A stretch of 20,215 bases of DNA, from contig NOWV01000426.1 of NCBI GenBank assembly GCA_003344405.1, forward strand, positions 1-20,215, read 5' to 3'. The DNA is from Trichoplax sp. H2 (Eukaryota > Placozoa > Uniplacotomia > Trichoplacea). The translations under genes and the position numbers were made by a program. This document shows positions 9,990-19,926 of this stretch, piece after piece (the stretch's first letter is position 1; each line of letters starts with the position of its first letter). The notes under the pieces were generated by a model. It did no database searches and had not been told where the DNA came from. It was given only the letters and a program-made list of their open reading frames with translations.

Positions 9990-10500
9990 AATATTTATGT
10001 TGATTTACTATAAATTGACTGTATTTTTCAATAAAGTTGGGTTCAGTTACGTCTAAGAGAGACCAGTGTTGTTTTACTGTTCCTCCTGACGATAGGACAT
10101 CATCAGAATTTAAAGGTGTACTGTAGGTTAATCTCAGGGAGAACAAACCTGACAGTAGACTCAAAGTGTATAGTTTCTATAATAGCTTCATTATTTAGAC
10201 GTCGGTTCATTACAGTATAGAAACCGAATTTAATAGATGCTTATATAAGGATGCGTATTTTGGTAAGTTAGAGGAGAACCAAGTGGCAGAGAATACGTGT
10301 AAGATTAGACTCGCTGTACTTATATGAGATCTTTCACAGTAGTTGGTTTGTATAACTAAATGAAGCCATCTAATTATAAGTATATTATAGAACTTTAATC
10401 AGGATATCTCGAGCTATCAGCATGCACCATAGTCAGATCTTCATATCTAGGTAATTACCGACCCACGCAGTCTCTCAGTGCATCAAATTGCAATACAGAT
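9990..10500 (-). pseudogene. Possible decayed GPCR (TM2 to TM4-like pieces)
   Basis: This interval is less AT-rich than its surroundings. On the minus strand it contains receptor-like pieces in order. DLTMVHAD, near 10430, resembles the TM2 Asp motif. A helix after Cys at 10286-10288 (LCHLVLL-stop-LTKIRILI) leads to ASIKFGFYTVMNRRL, similar to the end of TM3 and loop 2 with DRY lost. A frame change then gives KLYTLSLLSGLFSLRLTYST, a TM4-like segment starting near 10178. At least two stops and one frameshift interrupt it. TM5-TM7 are not visible before 9990. It may belong to family 2, judged only by the general pattern, and chance is not excluded. Confidence 0.33.
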
Positions 10501-12500
10501 ATTAGAATAAAAACAGTTATTCTTGACTAATTATTTACTCAAATGTGAAAGAATACTTGTAAAAATTTTATGAAATATCAATTCATCTAAAAATGATATT
10601 TAAGAAACCGTACATGATTTGGCATGTAAAACTCAATTAGCTTGCTATTCTATATATTTTATAAAGTTCGAACTATAATTATTCATATTATAAATAACTG
10701 TTTTATGCAACGAAACAAAAATCCGAGCGGTCTATCTTGTATTCTTTCCAGTAATTAACCGTAAGATTATTTGAGAAAGCATTTCTTCCATTTTTTAAAT
10801 TTTGAAATAACACTTGCATAATAATTAGTAGCTGTTTACGTAAGTTACAAATCTCCTTTGTAACTAAAACGGGTCTTAAACACTCTCTTCACTAGTACTC
10901 GTGTTCCCAACTAACTTAGGGACCTATCGTAGTTGAACTAACTCTCAGCTAGACAAATATACTACTAATGAGCAATAGGTTTAAATACTTCACTTTATCC
11001 ACATTAATCTTAGTCGTAAGATGTACTAAAGAAAAACGTAAGAATATTCTTAGCAATAATAGTCAAGTAATCCTGCAAATGACTAAATAATCTGAGCAGC
11101 TAAGCTAGTGCTCTGCTTTTTATAGTCTCGGCCAACGCCGATGGTGTACTTGTGAAAATTCTTGACATAGAGACTTACACTGCACAGTATACATATCCTA
11201 GTATATCAGCATTCATTGTATGTAATAGATAACGATTAAACTATGGTTGATTATAAGTAAGATAGTTTCTAAATAAAGGAGAACAATTCGAGAATTTGAG
11301 AATCATAAAAGTTCTAATGAAAGGATCAGTTCTACGGTTCTTAATTTCTTGTGCATTACGTTCCATAAAAGCATTGCTAAGTTATTAACTTATCGGTAGG
11401 ATAGATATCGAGGTTGCTTTAACTTAAAAGACTTTTACATTGCCATATCGCGCCTTGATGCAAAGCTAATTTCCTCCCGTTTATCGTATTGCAGCTGATG
11501 AAACAATCCATTTCCCTAAACTCCTAATTATATAAAACGGCTTTAATATTATTTAAGGTTATTTATTATTATCATTTCCTTTAATATTTAATACTAGTGT
11601 CTCTTTAAATATAAAACAAAATGTATGTTGCTCATTATATTATTAGAGAAAAAATATTTAAAATGCCGTGTTCATATTTATAGAGTATCCTCTTTATAGA
11701 AATAAGTTACAGACACCTTCGAAAATATCTTTTGATTCTTGTAGTCTGTACTGCAGAATCATACGAGGGAAGCAATAATAAACTGTACATTTGGTTCAAA
11801 TTTTCTTTGAGGAAGTACTATTATATTATTAGAAAAAGGAAGGTAATTTTACCGTTACGATAAGGATGGGACTGCTGTGGCGCTCCGTCAAATACTTAGG
11901 ATAAGCTCTTGTCTCGTAAAGAATCAATTATTAAAAGTTTAAATCATAACAGTTTTGAAATTTACAAAACAAGATAATTTTTTACAGTTGATACGTAATC
12001 ATTGGTGTTAATAGAAAATAATTGTTTTAATTTTTGTTATTTTTGTAGCCTTATTTGAATTAGATAAACGTAAATTATTATTATTCGAAAAAATTTTTCG
12101 AAACATTAGTCAAAGCGGCACTTATTAAAGCTCATAAAATATCACGAAAACAGTGAAAATTTTCTGTTCAGACACGTAGCCGTATTAGACCATCAACTCA
12201 TCAAAGCTCTCTGTATCTTATTCTAGCCAAACGATGGGCTTAATCTCTATTACCGGTTTGAAAGTATATTACTGAAATGTCGGTAATAAAGTAGCATATT
12301 ATCAAAGCTTAGCAAGATGAAATCATATTTATATTGCCTTAACGACATTAGACGAAATCCTATCAGTACGATGTTAATAGAAAATTTTCAATAAATGTGG
12401 GAAGTTATGTAGGAGAAGCCAAACATTTTCTTCATCTACATTAATGACAAAAATAAACTTTCATTACTTATGATCATTCAAAAATACGGAACCTTAGTAA
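10501..12500. other. 2-kb stretch without a supported gene
   Basis: Most of it is AT-rich with closed frames. A minus-strand TM1-like string (LLIINHSLIVIYYIQ) near 11230-11270 resembles the TM1-like string at 1331-1420 at both DNA and peptide level, but nothing decisive follows it. A near-perfect palindrome, TTCGAAAAAATTTTTCGAA, lies near 12085. The sequence around 12388-12430 weakly resembles 10027-10070 (TTTTCAATAAA followed by similar spacing), hinting at another shared remnant. Confidence 0.35.
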
Positions 12501-13053
12501 CTGTAATGTAACTTAGTATTGTGATTGTAGACTGTTAGCCATGTGTAGTATAATGTACGGTAGATATTTATCCTAAGAGATATCTGGTAGCTGTAACTAT
12601 AGACTGTAGTGGTAGAGACTCTATGCTAGAGTACAGATGACTATTTACAGTAAGCTGTTGAGTTACTAATATGGCTATAGGTAAGAATAGAACTGTAAAT
12701 CATATATTAGGATATGGTTAATTCATTGTACTTTGGCTGGTGTGAATAATGCCTATGTAAGTACTGTAGTCGTATCCATATTGGATTAATAATGGTCCGC
12801 AGTAGAATAGTGTTACTAAGAATAATTTAACTATGTGTAAAATAAGGTAAAAGGTTGCCATGCGGATTGTAGCTGCGAATGCTACGGAAAGTATAAAAGC
12901 ATGCAACTTTAGATTATTCTGTTAGTTCGTTCTAGAAGTCTTTAGAAGTAGTATTCGGCTAAAGTAGAGCTGTGTGTAGTTAATCTTTGTATAAGATTCA
13001 ATAAAGCCCTTATTTTTCTAAAATTTGGAATTTCATGATTGGTATATATCACA
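12501..13053 (-). repeat. Inverted-repeat arm A: 3' half of a dead family 2 GPCR
   Basis: This 553-bp unit is repeated as arm B in opposite orientation about 0.7 kb away (about 98% identical by hand count) and again as arms C and D near 19-20 kb. On the minus strand it reads loop 3 (IPNFRKIRALLNLIQRL, then THSSTLAEYYF and TAA). A one-base frame change follows, then KTSRTN-stop-QNNLKLHAF and a 62-codon open stretch with a TM6-like helix and a TM7-like end (GIIHTSQSTMN) stopping at 12718. The TAA after LAEY is shared with the older copy at 5634-6540; the frame change and the second stop are shared with B, C and D. The unit was therefore dead before it spread. Similarity begins at TGTGATATA in TM5 and ends at CTGTAATGTAAC beyond the stop codon. 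Confidence 0.85.
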
Positions 13054-13758
13054 GTAACGTATAGGAAATACCATTTACGAGATTTTGGTGTAATTTTTAA
13101 TTAGAATTAACTTATCGTCAGATAAATCATAAGTATTATTCACTTTTATTTCTTCCCATCGACTAATAACCCAATTTTAGACTGATGCATATTATCCATT
13201 CTAATTCCTTCTTCTAATAGAAACTATAAATAATATTCCGACTTAAAGTATCCATTATAATGGCACATCATATAAAATCAATCAAAATTTACAAGAATTG
13301 CTAGAAATCATAATTATTATCAACCGTATCAAAAATAATAATCTAATTATATTCTATTGATGCATTAATCATGTCGAAATCATTAAATAAATTTCTCTTT
13401 AAGTGTTATAAAAGTATCAAAACAATTACATTTTTTTCACATATAGCTTGTAGGTAAAGTAATCACCATATGATTCTTATTTATAATTCAATAGGAAATT
13501 TTAAGATAGACCCTTTAAGTTTACGAGAAACGAATTGCATGGTTTTTGAGTGAAATAATTACCACATTTTTCCACTAGTGCTAATTAATTTATCATATAA
13601 ACTATGTATAAACATTTATGCAACACAAGCTCGAAAAACTCTTAAAAAGAAGTTACTATTCTGTTTTATAGTTTACTGGTAAAAAATACTGAATTTGGGC
13701 TGTACTCGCGGTGATTTACTACGTATAGCGATTTATTGTGTCGTGGCTTACTAGCCCT
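13054..13758. other. Spacer between arms A and B
   Basis: About 705 bp separate the arms, mostly AT-rich with closed frames. Next to arm B, TTGGGCTGTACTCGCGGTG at about 13695-13713 resembles TTGGGCTGCACTAC in the 5634-6540 copy and GGGCTGT beside arm D. This suggests that short remnants of the diverged 5' halves (second loop and TM5) survive beside the arms. The spacer is not alignable by eye with the 333-bp spacer of the C/D pair. Confidence 0.45.
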
Positions 13759-14309
13759 TGTGATATAGACCAATCACGAAATTCCAAATTTTAGAAAAAT
13801 AAGGGCTTTATTGAATCTTATACAAAGATTAACTACACACAGCTCTACTCTAGCCGAATACTACTTCTAAAGACTTCTAGAACGAACTAACAGAATAATC
13901 TAAAGTTGCATGCTTTTATACTTTCCATAGCATTCGCAGCTACAATCCGCATGGCAACCTTTTACCTTATTTTACACATAGTTAAATTATTCTTAGTAAC
14001 ACTATTCTACTGCGGACCATTATTAATCCAATATGGATACGACTACAGTACTTACGTAGGCATTATTCACACCAGCCAAAGTACAATGAATTAACCATAT
14101 CCTAATATATGATTTACAGTTCTATTTTTACCTATAACCTTATTAGTAACTCAACAGCTTACTGTAATAGTCATCTGTACTCTAGCATAGAGTCTCTACC
14201 ACTACAGTCTATAGTTATAGCTACCAAATATCTCTTAGGATAAATATCTACCGTACATTATACTACACATGGCTAACAGTCTACAATCACAATACTAGTT
14301 ACATTACAG
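13759..14309 (+). repeat. Inverted-repeat arm B: 3' half of a dead family 2 GPCR
   Basis: This is the plus-strand partner of arm A with the same edges (TGTGATATAG on the left, GTTACATTACAG on the right) and the same two stops and frame break. The 62-codon open stretch at 13906-14094 differs from that of A by two bases, both changing the residue (Val/Ile at two sites). It has a one-base deletion near 14170 and another near the outer edge relative to A. With A it forms a head-to-head pair whose 5' sides face the spacer. Confidence 0.85.
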
Positions 14310-14997
14310 CCCCATATTGGATTTCCGTGCAATCTTTTAATTTTTGTGTAGCTATATCATTCGTTTCTTTGATTACTGTTTAATAAATCTAAGCTTTAAG
14401 CTTAAGCATAAGTAAAAAGTTGAGTAATAATTCGAGAATCGACAGTGAAAAATTTTAATGTATTGCGACTCACATCGTACTTAGAAGGCAACAGTAATTT
14501 TAGCAAGACGTGCTAATGTAAAGCTCCTAGATTTTGTGTTAACAAATTTTATAAGTGATTGAAATATATTTATCTAACTACATGTACATAATCATTAATA
14601 TTTTGAATAATTTTTTAAGAATTATATTTAGATATAATAGTTACAGTATCTAGCAATATATATATATGACATATACATAACATATACACAGATCACTTTC
14701 GCTACACCTTGTTTAAAATAGTAAAAATAATTAATGCGACATAATGCTGTCATTGAGATAGCATCATCCCAACTCAGAACTTAAATTGTTTTTTTGATGG
14801 TATTATTACATGACATCAAATAATTTAATGGTAATGCATCGTTTTTGTTATCTCTTGCTTTAACTTATGTATTCATTTACCTACGAAAAAATTATTTGAC
14901 GGTAGAGAAGCATTTGTTCCATTTGAAAATATTATATTCAGGTCTTACCACCACTGAAATAATTAAGATTGGATACTTTTATCCTCCAAAGCACATA
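14310..14997 (+). other. Upstream flank of the second family 1 pseudogene
   Basis: No supported gene. It includes an AT/TA-rich run near 14657-14690. A 79-codon frame that opens at 14845 with TTG runs into the lost start of the next pseudogene and stops at 15084. The part before 14998 has no recognisable similarity and is probably leader. Confidence 0.45.
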
Positions 14998-16045
14998 ATA
15001 AATAGCAGTCTAGACACAATATCTTCGGTAGCTATATCAATACTTCTACAGATGGCTTTTATCATATTTCTCCTGATATTATAGTTATTCTTGCAGCAGT
15101 TAGCGTTATAGTCGGAATTGCTCGTAGCGTTATAATTGTTATTGGTATGCATGGTCAAAATTATTACACAAACCTATTTATTTTTCCTTGTTAACTTAGC
15201 TATTCATGATTTCATGTTAAGCACAACGATTTTAATTTACTTAATCATAGTACCAGTCACAGCTACTGTCAGATCAGACAATCAAATAAATATCATACTA
15301 TGTAAAGCTACTACACTTTTTCTCTACTGGTCGTATACAGCTTCCACATGAACTTTAATCATCATAAGTAGTGAAAGATACAGTGCAATATTCCATCTTA
15401 CTATAGCATTAAGAGCAGGAAGAACTAAGCTGTTGTGTCTATTAGCATGGAGCATAACCCTTATTATATCTTTTCCTTTTCTTATAACAGCGACACTTAA
15501 CGATGTCAAGCCTAAATAGCGTATTGCATATGATCCAATGATCGCTAGGATAATCATCATTAAGGTGATATTTATAGTATTCCAGATTGATTTACCAGCA
15601 ATTGTAATACTAATATTGTATTCGCTTATTTTGCATCAGTTAAGCAAGAAAAATATTGTCAGAAAAGCAGAATCTAGTGCAAGCAAAGCCGTCAAACACA
15701 CGACGGTCTATATGCTACTAAACACAACAATATTCTTCATAAGTTTTAGTACACGGATAGCAACATTACTAGTCACTATATCTCTTACTAGGAAGTTTTC
15801 CCTAAACTTCAAGATGTACAAAATCCAAGAGTAAGATTCAAAATGACATCAAGTCGTTCTTACTGCCGTTCAAAACTTTATACCACCCAATAGTTTACTT
15901 TACAGTATATTCAATCAGCAAAAGCGACCATCGTATTTCTCATGCCTTTATCGATCCAGCAGTGCTCTTAGGCCAACCTTGTTCGTATCAATCAACATCA
16001 TAAAATAGAATTTATAATAACGGCAACGCACAAGAGTATGTAACT
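14998..16045 (+). pseudogene. Family 1 class A GPCR, full length, many lesions
   Basis: This aligns over its whole length with the receptor at 7551-8546. The start codon has become ATA (14998-15000) in the context ATAAATAGCAGTCTAGA, where the copy at 18270 has ATGAATGGCAGTCTAGA. TM1 reads in a second frame (VIVGIARSVIIVIG, with the TM1 Asn lost to Arg). From about 15150 the first frame returns with TM2 (FFLVNLAIHD), LCK, FLYWSY and SSERYSAIFH; the Glu-Arg-Tyr triplet at 15373-15381 is intact here. Later come FPFLITAT, TM5 and LHQLSKK, then TM6 (FISFSTRIA, with the Pro lost). In-frame stops are TGA 15349, TAG 15517, TAA 15832 and TGA 15844, with more indels through TM7. Homology fades after the tail near 16045 (GGCAACGCAC against GGAAATGCAACG). 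The number of lesions marks it as older than the 7551 copy. Confidence 0.9.
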
Positions 16046-17429
16046 CGCAAGGATTTTCATCATTATAAAATAATATACCTCTTGCTAAAGCCTACTACAG
16101 TCGTGAAAATTTGCGAATTGATTTAGCAATTAAGAACTTATTTAACAATTAAAAATTATACTGCAATAATGTGATTAAAGATCTCGTGTAGAGAGTGCCT
16201 TAGTGCCACATATTATCTAAAATTGAACTAAATAGTGAATTAAATATAGCAATCGATTATCGATTTTATTTGGTAATCAAAATTGTCAGTATTAATATAT
16301 CGAATAAAATGAAAAACGGTTTACCAAAAGTATGATGTGATGGCAATTAATATTTGCTGTATCATTGGAGGTACTAATTTATTTATGCCTTACCTTTTGT
16401 AGATATTTTTAAAATAAGTTTTTTAACTCTATAACTAATATGCGTACAATTGCAAAACATTCAAATTGATAAGAAGGTAAAAGATAATTTTTTAATCCTA
16501 CATACGGTACCTGTTTACGGTATTAAAGGTTATATCCCAGTTATTAGCACTTTTAATTTACTTTAGATCCAGTAATTAAGAACATTGCTGCTGAACTAGT
16601 TAACACTCAGTAATAATTACGATCTTAAACTTTAGTTCAATTTAAGTCTATAATATGATATATTATAAAATGTTAAATAACTTTCAATTTCGAGTGTAGT
16701 TTACACTTACGTCTGTTACTGTATAGCGTCAAACTTTAGAGCGTGCCAACTGGTTCATTATACAATTTGCTCAAAATTTCGCTAATAAAGTTAAACTCTC
16801 CAAAATTAGAGAAGTAATGAAGCCACTGAGCTAATAAACTACCATTATAGTGCTCACTAAGAACTTTAAAGTTAAGGCTCTGCTTTCAATACGGCATTAG
16901 ATATATCAAATTTAAGACCAAATACACTTTAATTTTAACAATAATACGGTATTTTCTTCTAATAATTTTATATAATTGGTAGGTGCACTCAGTTATCTTT
17001 AAATTACACATTGTAATAAAACTATGAAATGCAAGAAATCTCTCTATTTAGAACTCAATGAACCTGACAAAATAATAATAATTATCACAACAGCTTTAAT
17101 TCGCTTGTAATTTTGAGAATACAACTATAATAGCTCCTATTATATCGCAGAATTTAAAAATTTCGAAACAAGATCAATTTTTCTTCTATTTCTATGGTCA
17201 CGACCTTCAAGCGTCAAAATTATCAAAATTTGTCCATTCTTATTTTAAGCATCGTGTCTTTGACTCTGCTGTAACGTATAATTCGAAAATATCCTAATGT
17301 GAAATCTAGCTATCATCAATTCTAATAGCGATAAAATATTATGTCTTATTACTTTTTCCTCCTGATATTAAGTTAAATTATGAAAGTACACGTGATCACT
17401 CTTTAATAGATATTGAACATCTTCACTAA
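16046..17429. other. AT-rich gene-free stretch of about 1.4 kb
   Basis: All frames are closed; no repeat, receptor motif or RNA gene was recognised. Confidence 0.5.
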
Positions 17430-17890
17430 TAAAGATTATTGGTATGTCTTTTTCACAGTCATTATGAATGCTTATTAATGAACTTAACGGCTTTTGAGTG
17501 TATCTGCTGGCCTCTTAACAATCACTTTGCTGTATTTTCTATATTAAATTACCAATCACTTCTGTCCATCACATTAAAAGATATCAAATGACTCAGTTTT
17601 CCGTTACATCTACTCATTTCCAAGTTTCAGCTTGGCATATTTAACTACTGATTTTAATGGCTCAATCTGATCTTAACTTTTAAATGAATTTTGCATTATG
17701 CCTTACAGCCATGCATCTATTCTATTTATATCTGCAATGTCTAAAATATCAAATATATTATTCATGGTATCGTTTAATCATATTTCCGAAATAGAGGTAA
17801 AGTCTACAGATCTTTAGTCCATTCATCACTTCGAAAATATTTACGGCCGGAAAGAAAATATTGAGAATCAGTTATTGTTATATTTATTTT
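17430..17890 (+). pseudogene. Possible class A GPCR relic of a third type
   Basis: One frame, open except for scattered stops, reads MNLTAFECICWP, then NNHFAVFSILNYQSLLSITL and KDIK-stop-LSFPLHLLISKFQLG, from the ATG at 17478. A Cys about 25 residues before a DRY-like KDIK, with FPLH in loop 2, fits the TM3-to-loop-2 layout of class A receptors. A TM4-like WLNLILTF follows after two more stops. Further on, a basic segment (SLRKYLRPERKILRISYCY), ending near 17890, resembles the end of loop 3 entering TM6. Sequence details differ from families 1 and 2, so if real it is a third lineage. The region between is short for TM4-TM5, implying deletions. The resemblance is suggestive, not proof. Confidence 0.38.
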
Positions 17891-18269
17891 AATAAATGTT
17901 CATTCAAGATAGAAACTTAATGATCTAGCATTTATTCCTATTGAAATTTGAAATCTCAATAAAAATGTAGATCAGTTATAATTTTCTCTAATAACTAGAT
18001 TTGAATATCTGAAGTGAATTTCGCCATCACTTATTTATGAACTGTCAAAAGGCCACTCAGAATTCAAATTTTACTATTAATATTATATTCATGACTTGAC
18101 TTTTGAACTAAAGCGTTTTCAAACATATTTTTATACGCTAACTTTTCGCGAATTTACCCGTATCGATACAGCTTGATCGAGTTAGTAAACTTATTCCATT
18201 TAAAAAAGTGGATTTATGCCAGCCAAGCAAAGGCTCCGGTAATTCATCCGAAATTTAAGTCAAGACATA
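17891..18269. other. Upstream flank of the third family 1 pseudogene
   Basis: AT-rich with closed frames, and nothing recognised. The 14 bases before the start at 18270 (including ACATA) resemble the same position upstream of 14998. Confidence 0.45.
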
Positions 18270-19097
18270 ATGAATGGCAGTCTAGATTTAGGTATCTTCG
18301 GTAACAATCTAACTAATGCTACCAACGTCATTCGTCGAAAATCCTACAATTAGAAAGTAATTATAACCATAATCATCGGAGCTGCAATCGGAATAGTCCC
18401 CAATGTCATTATCATTCTAGTAATATCTCATAAGAAATCGTTACAAAAGCCTACATTTTATTTCGTGGCTAATTTAACTATCTGTGATCTCATGCTGAGT
18501 GATACAGTTTTCGTAAACTTGATATTAGGGTTGCTAGCTGCTCGTGTCGGGCTGGCAACCGAAATTCATAACACATTGTGTAAAATCGTAGCCACTTTTT
18601 CACTCTATTGGTCTTATGCGGCTTCCGCTCAAACTTTAATTATCATCAGCAGTGCAAGATATCAAGCTATATTCCATCCTGCTAAATAATTAACTGCTAG
18701 GAGAGCTAGATTATTATGCCTATTAACATGGAGAATATCGTTTATCATATCCTTCCCCTTTCTTGTAACAGCGACAACTAATAACGGCAAGCCTAGGTAA
18801 TGTGTTCCATTTTCATATTACACAGCCTGAACAATTATAACCAACCTTATTTTAATAATTTGTCCATACACTCTACTAGCGGTTGCAATGTTTACACTAT
18901 ATTTCATGATTTGGTATCAGCTTAGTAAGGAAAGTTTAGCTGGAAGAGCGGAATGTATCAAGAGTAAAATCATCAAGCGTAGGACAGTCTACACACTGAT
19001 AACTACAAGAATTATTTTTCTAGGCTTTAGCACTCCTTGGGCAATGTCAATGGCTATCGCAGCAATTACTGGAAATTTTTCTTACAGGATAAATGAC
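18270..19097 (+). pseudogene. Family 1 class A GPCR, truncated in loop 3 by arm C
   Basis: A single frame runs from ATG at 18270 (MNGSLDLGIFGNNLTNATN) with no frameshift through TM1 (IGIVPNVIIILVIS, Asn kept), TM2 (FYFVANLTICDLML), LCK, FSLYWSY, SSARYQAIFHP (DRY reads Ala-Arg-Tyr), TM4, loop 2, TM5 and TM6 (FLGFSTPWAM). It is broken by TAG 18351, TAA 18687, TAA 18798 and TGA 18828. The TGA lies at a Trp codon of the 7551 copy. The Trp after the TM6 Pro, which is TGA in the 7551 copy, is intact here. Recognisable receptor sequence ends near 19080 (AAITGNFSYRIN), and the family 2 repeat arm begins at 19098, so TM7 and the tail are missing. Keeping one frame over 828 bp points to fairly recent loss of function. 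Confidence 0.9.
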
Positions 19098-19593
19098 CGG
19101 TAGATATTTATCCTAAGAGATATTTGGTAGCTATAACTATAGACTGTAGTGGTATAGACTCTATGCTAGAGTACAGATGACTATATACAGTAAGCTGTTG
19201 AGTTACTAATAAGGTTATAGGTAAAAATAGAACTGTAAATCATATATTAGGATATGGTTAATTCATTGTACTTTGGCTGGTGTGAATAATATCTACGTAA
19301 ATACTGTAGTCGAATCCATATCGGATTAATGATAGTCCGCAGCAGAATAGTGTTACTAAGAATAATTTAACTATGTGTAAAATAAGGTAAAAGGTTGCCA
19401 TGCGGATTGTAGCTGCGAATGCTACGGAAAGTATAAAAGCATGCAACTTTAAATTATTCTGTTAGTTCGTTCTAGAAGTCTTTAGAAGTAGTATTCGGCT
19501 AGAGTAGAGCTGTGTGTAGTTAGTCTTTGTATAAGATTCAATAAAGCCCTTATTTTTCTAAAATTTGGAATTTCGTGATCGGTATATATCACA
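19098..19593 (-). repeat. Inverted-repeat arm C: 3' half of a dead family 2 GPCR
   Basis: This matches arm A with about 21 differences in 496 positions by hand count, with the same stops and frame break. It lacks the outermost 57 bp of A and joins the truncated family 1 receptor directly at CGGTAG. The 62-codon stretch at 19258-19446 differs from that of A by nine bases, eight residues of which change (for example Tyr to Cys, Pro to Leu, Gly to Asp), so the peptide is not under visible constraint. It forms a head-to-head pair with arm D. Confidence 0.85.
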
Positions 19594-19795
19594 ACTAGGA
19601 ATGCTAATAACGAAAAGATTTTATTTTCGTAGACCCGTCTGCTATAAACTGAGGTCATTTTCATGAAATAAAATGTTGTAAACAGCATATGAGAAAAGTC
19701 GCAGCGGAGACTTATGTTTCCGGTGTCTAAATTGTAATAGGTTGTTTTTGTTGCAACGTTTGGTTGAAACACATACACAGAGAGTCTAGATCGGG
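19482..19795 (-). pseudogene. 5' extension of arm C: possible loop 2, TM5 and loop 3 of family 2 GPCR
   Basis: Read on the minus strand, one frame stays open for over 100 codons across the C/D spacer and into arm C, ending at TAA 19482-19484. It has no ATG; a GTG at 19778 is the only early alternative start. It reads YYNLDTGNISLRCDF (a possible loop 2 with Cys), then VYSRRVYENKIFSLLAFLVV (TM5-like), then IYTDHEIPNFRKIRAL and the shared loop 3 end LAEYYF. VYSRR resembles LYSR beside arm B. This is the only arm whose adjacent receptor sequence is still open, so it may be the best guide to the ancestral family 2 protein. It is not a complete gene. Confidence 0.45.
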
Positions 19796-19926
19796 TTCAT
19801 CACTTAACTTCTTTACGATATAATCCCTATTAGTGAAAATTATAAATAAGATTTAGTCCTATTAGTTCATCAACTGATAAATTAAAATCTGGGCTGTTAA
19901 ATTAAAGTAATTCTCTAACGTTACAC
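19796..19926. other. Remaining spacer between arms C and D
   Basis: No gene. GGGCTGT at 19891-19897 lies about 35 bases before arm D, as a similar motif lies before arm B, consistent with a remnant of the 5' half belonging to D. Confidence 0.35.

Noticed and set aside
11040-11240. Minus-strand open string TRICILCSVSLYVKNFHKYT as a receptor piece
   Set aside because: It has no motif beyond general hydrophobicity, and no consistent frame joins it to the TM1-like string next to it.
12130-12300. Plus-strand string KALCILF-stop-P resembling a TM6 motif
   Set aside because: Isolated, with no neighbouring helices or loops in order; too short to separate from chance.
12501-14309. DNA transposon or foldback element with long terminal inverted repeats
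   Set aside because: The arms are receptor-like, the spacer has no transposase, no clear target-site duplication flanks the pair, and the C/D pair has different outer edges and loop. Inverted duplication or conversion of gene fragments fits better, though a foldback element is not excluded.
15324-15560. 78-codon minus-strand open frame
   Set aside because: Antisense shadow of the family 1 pseudogene at 14998-16045.
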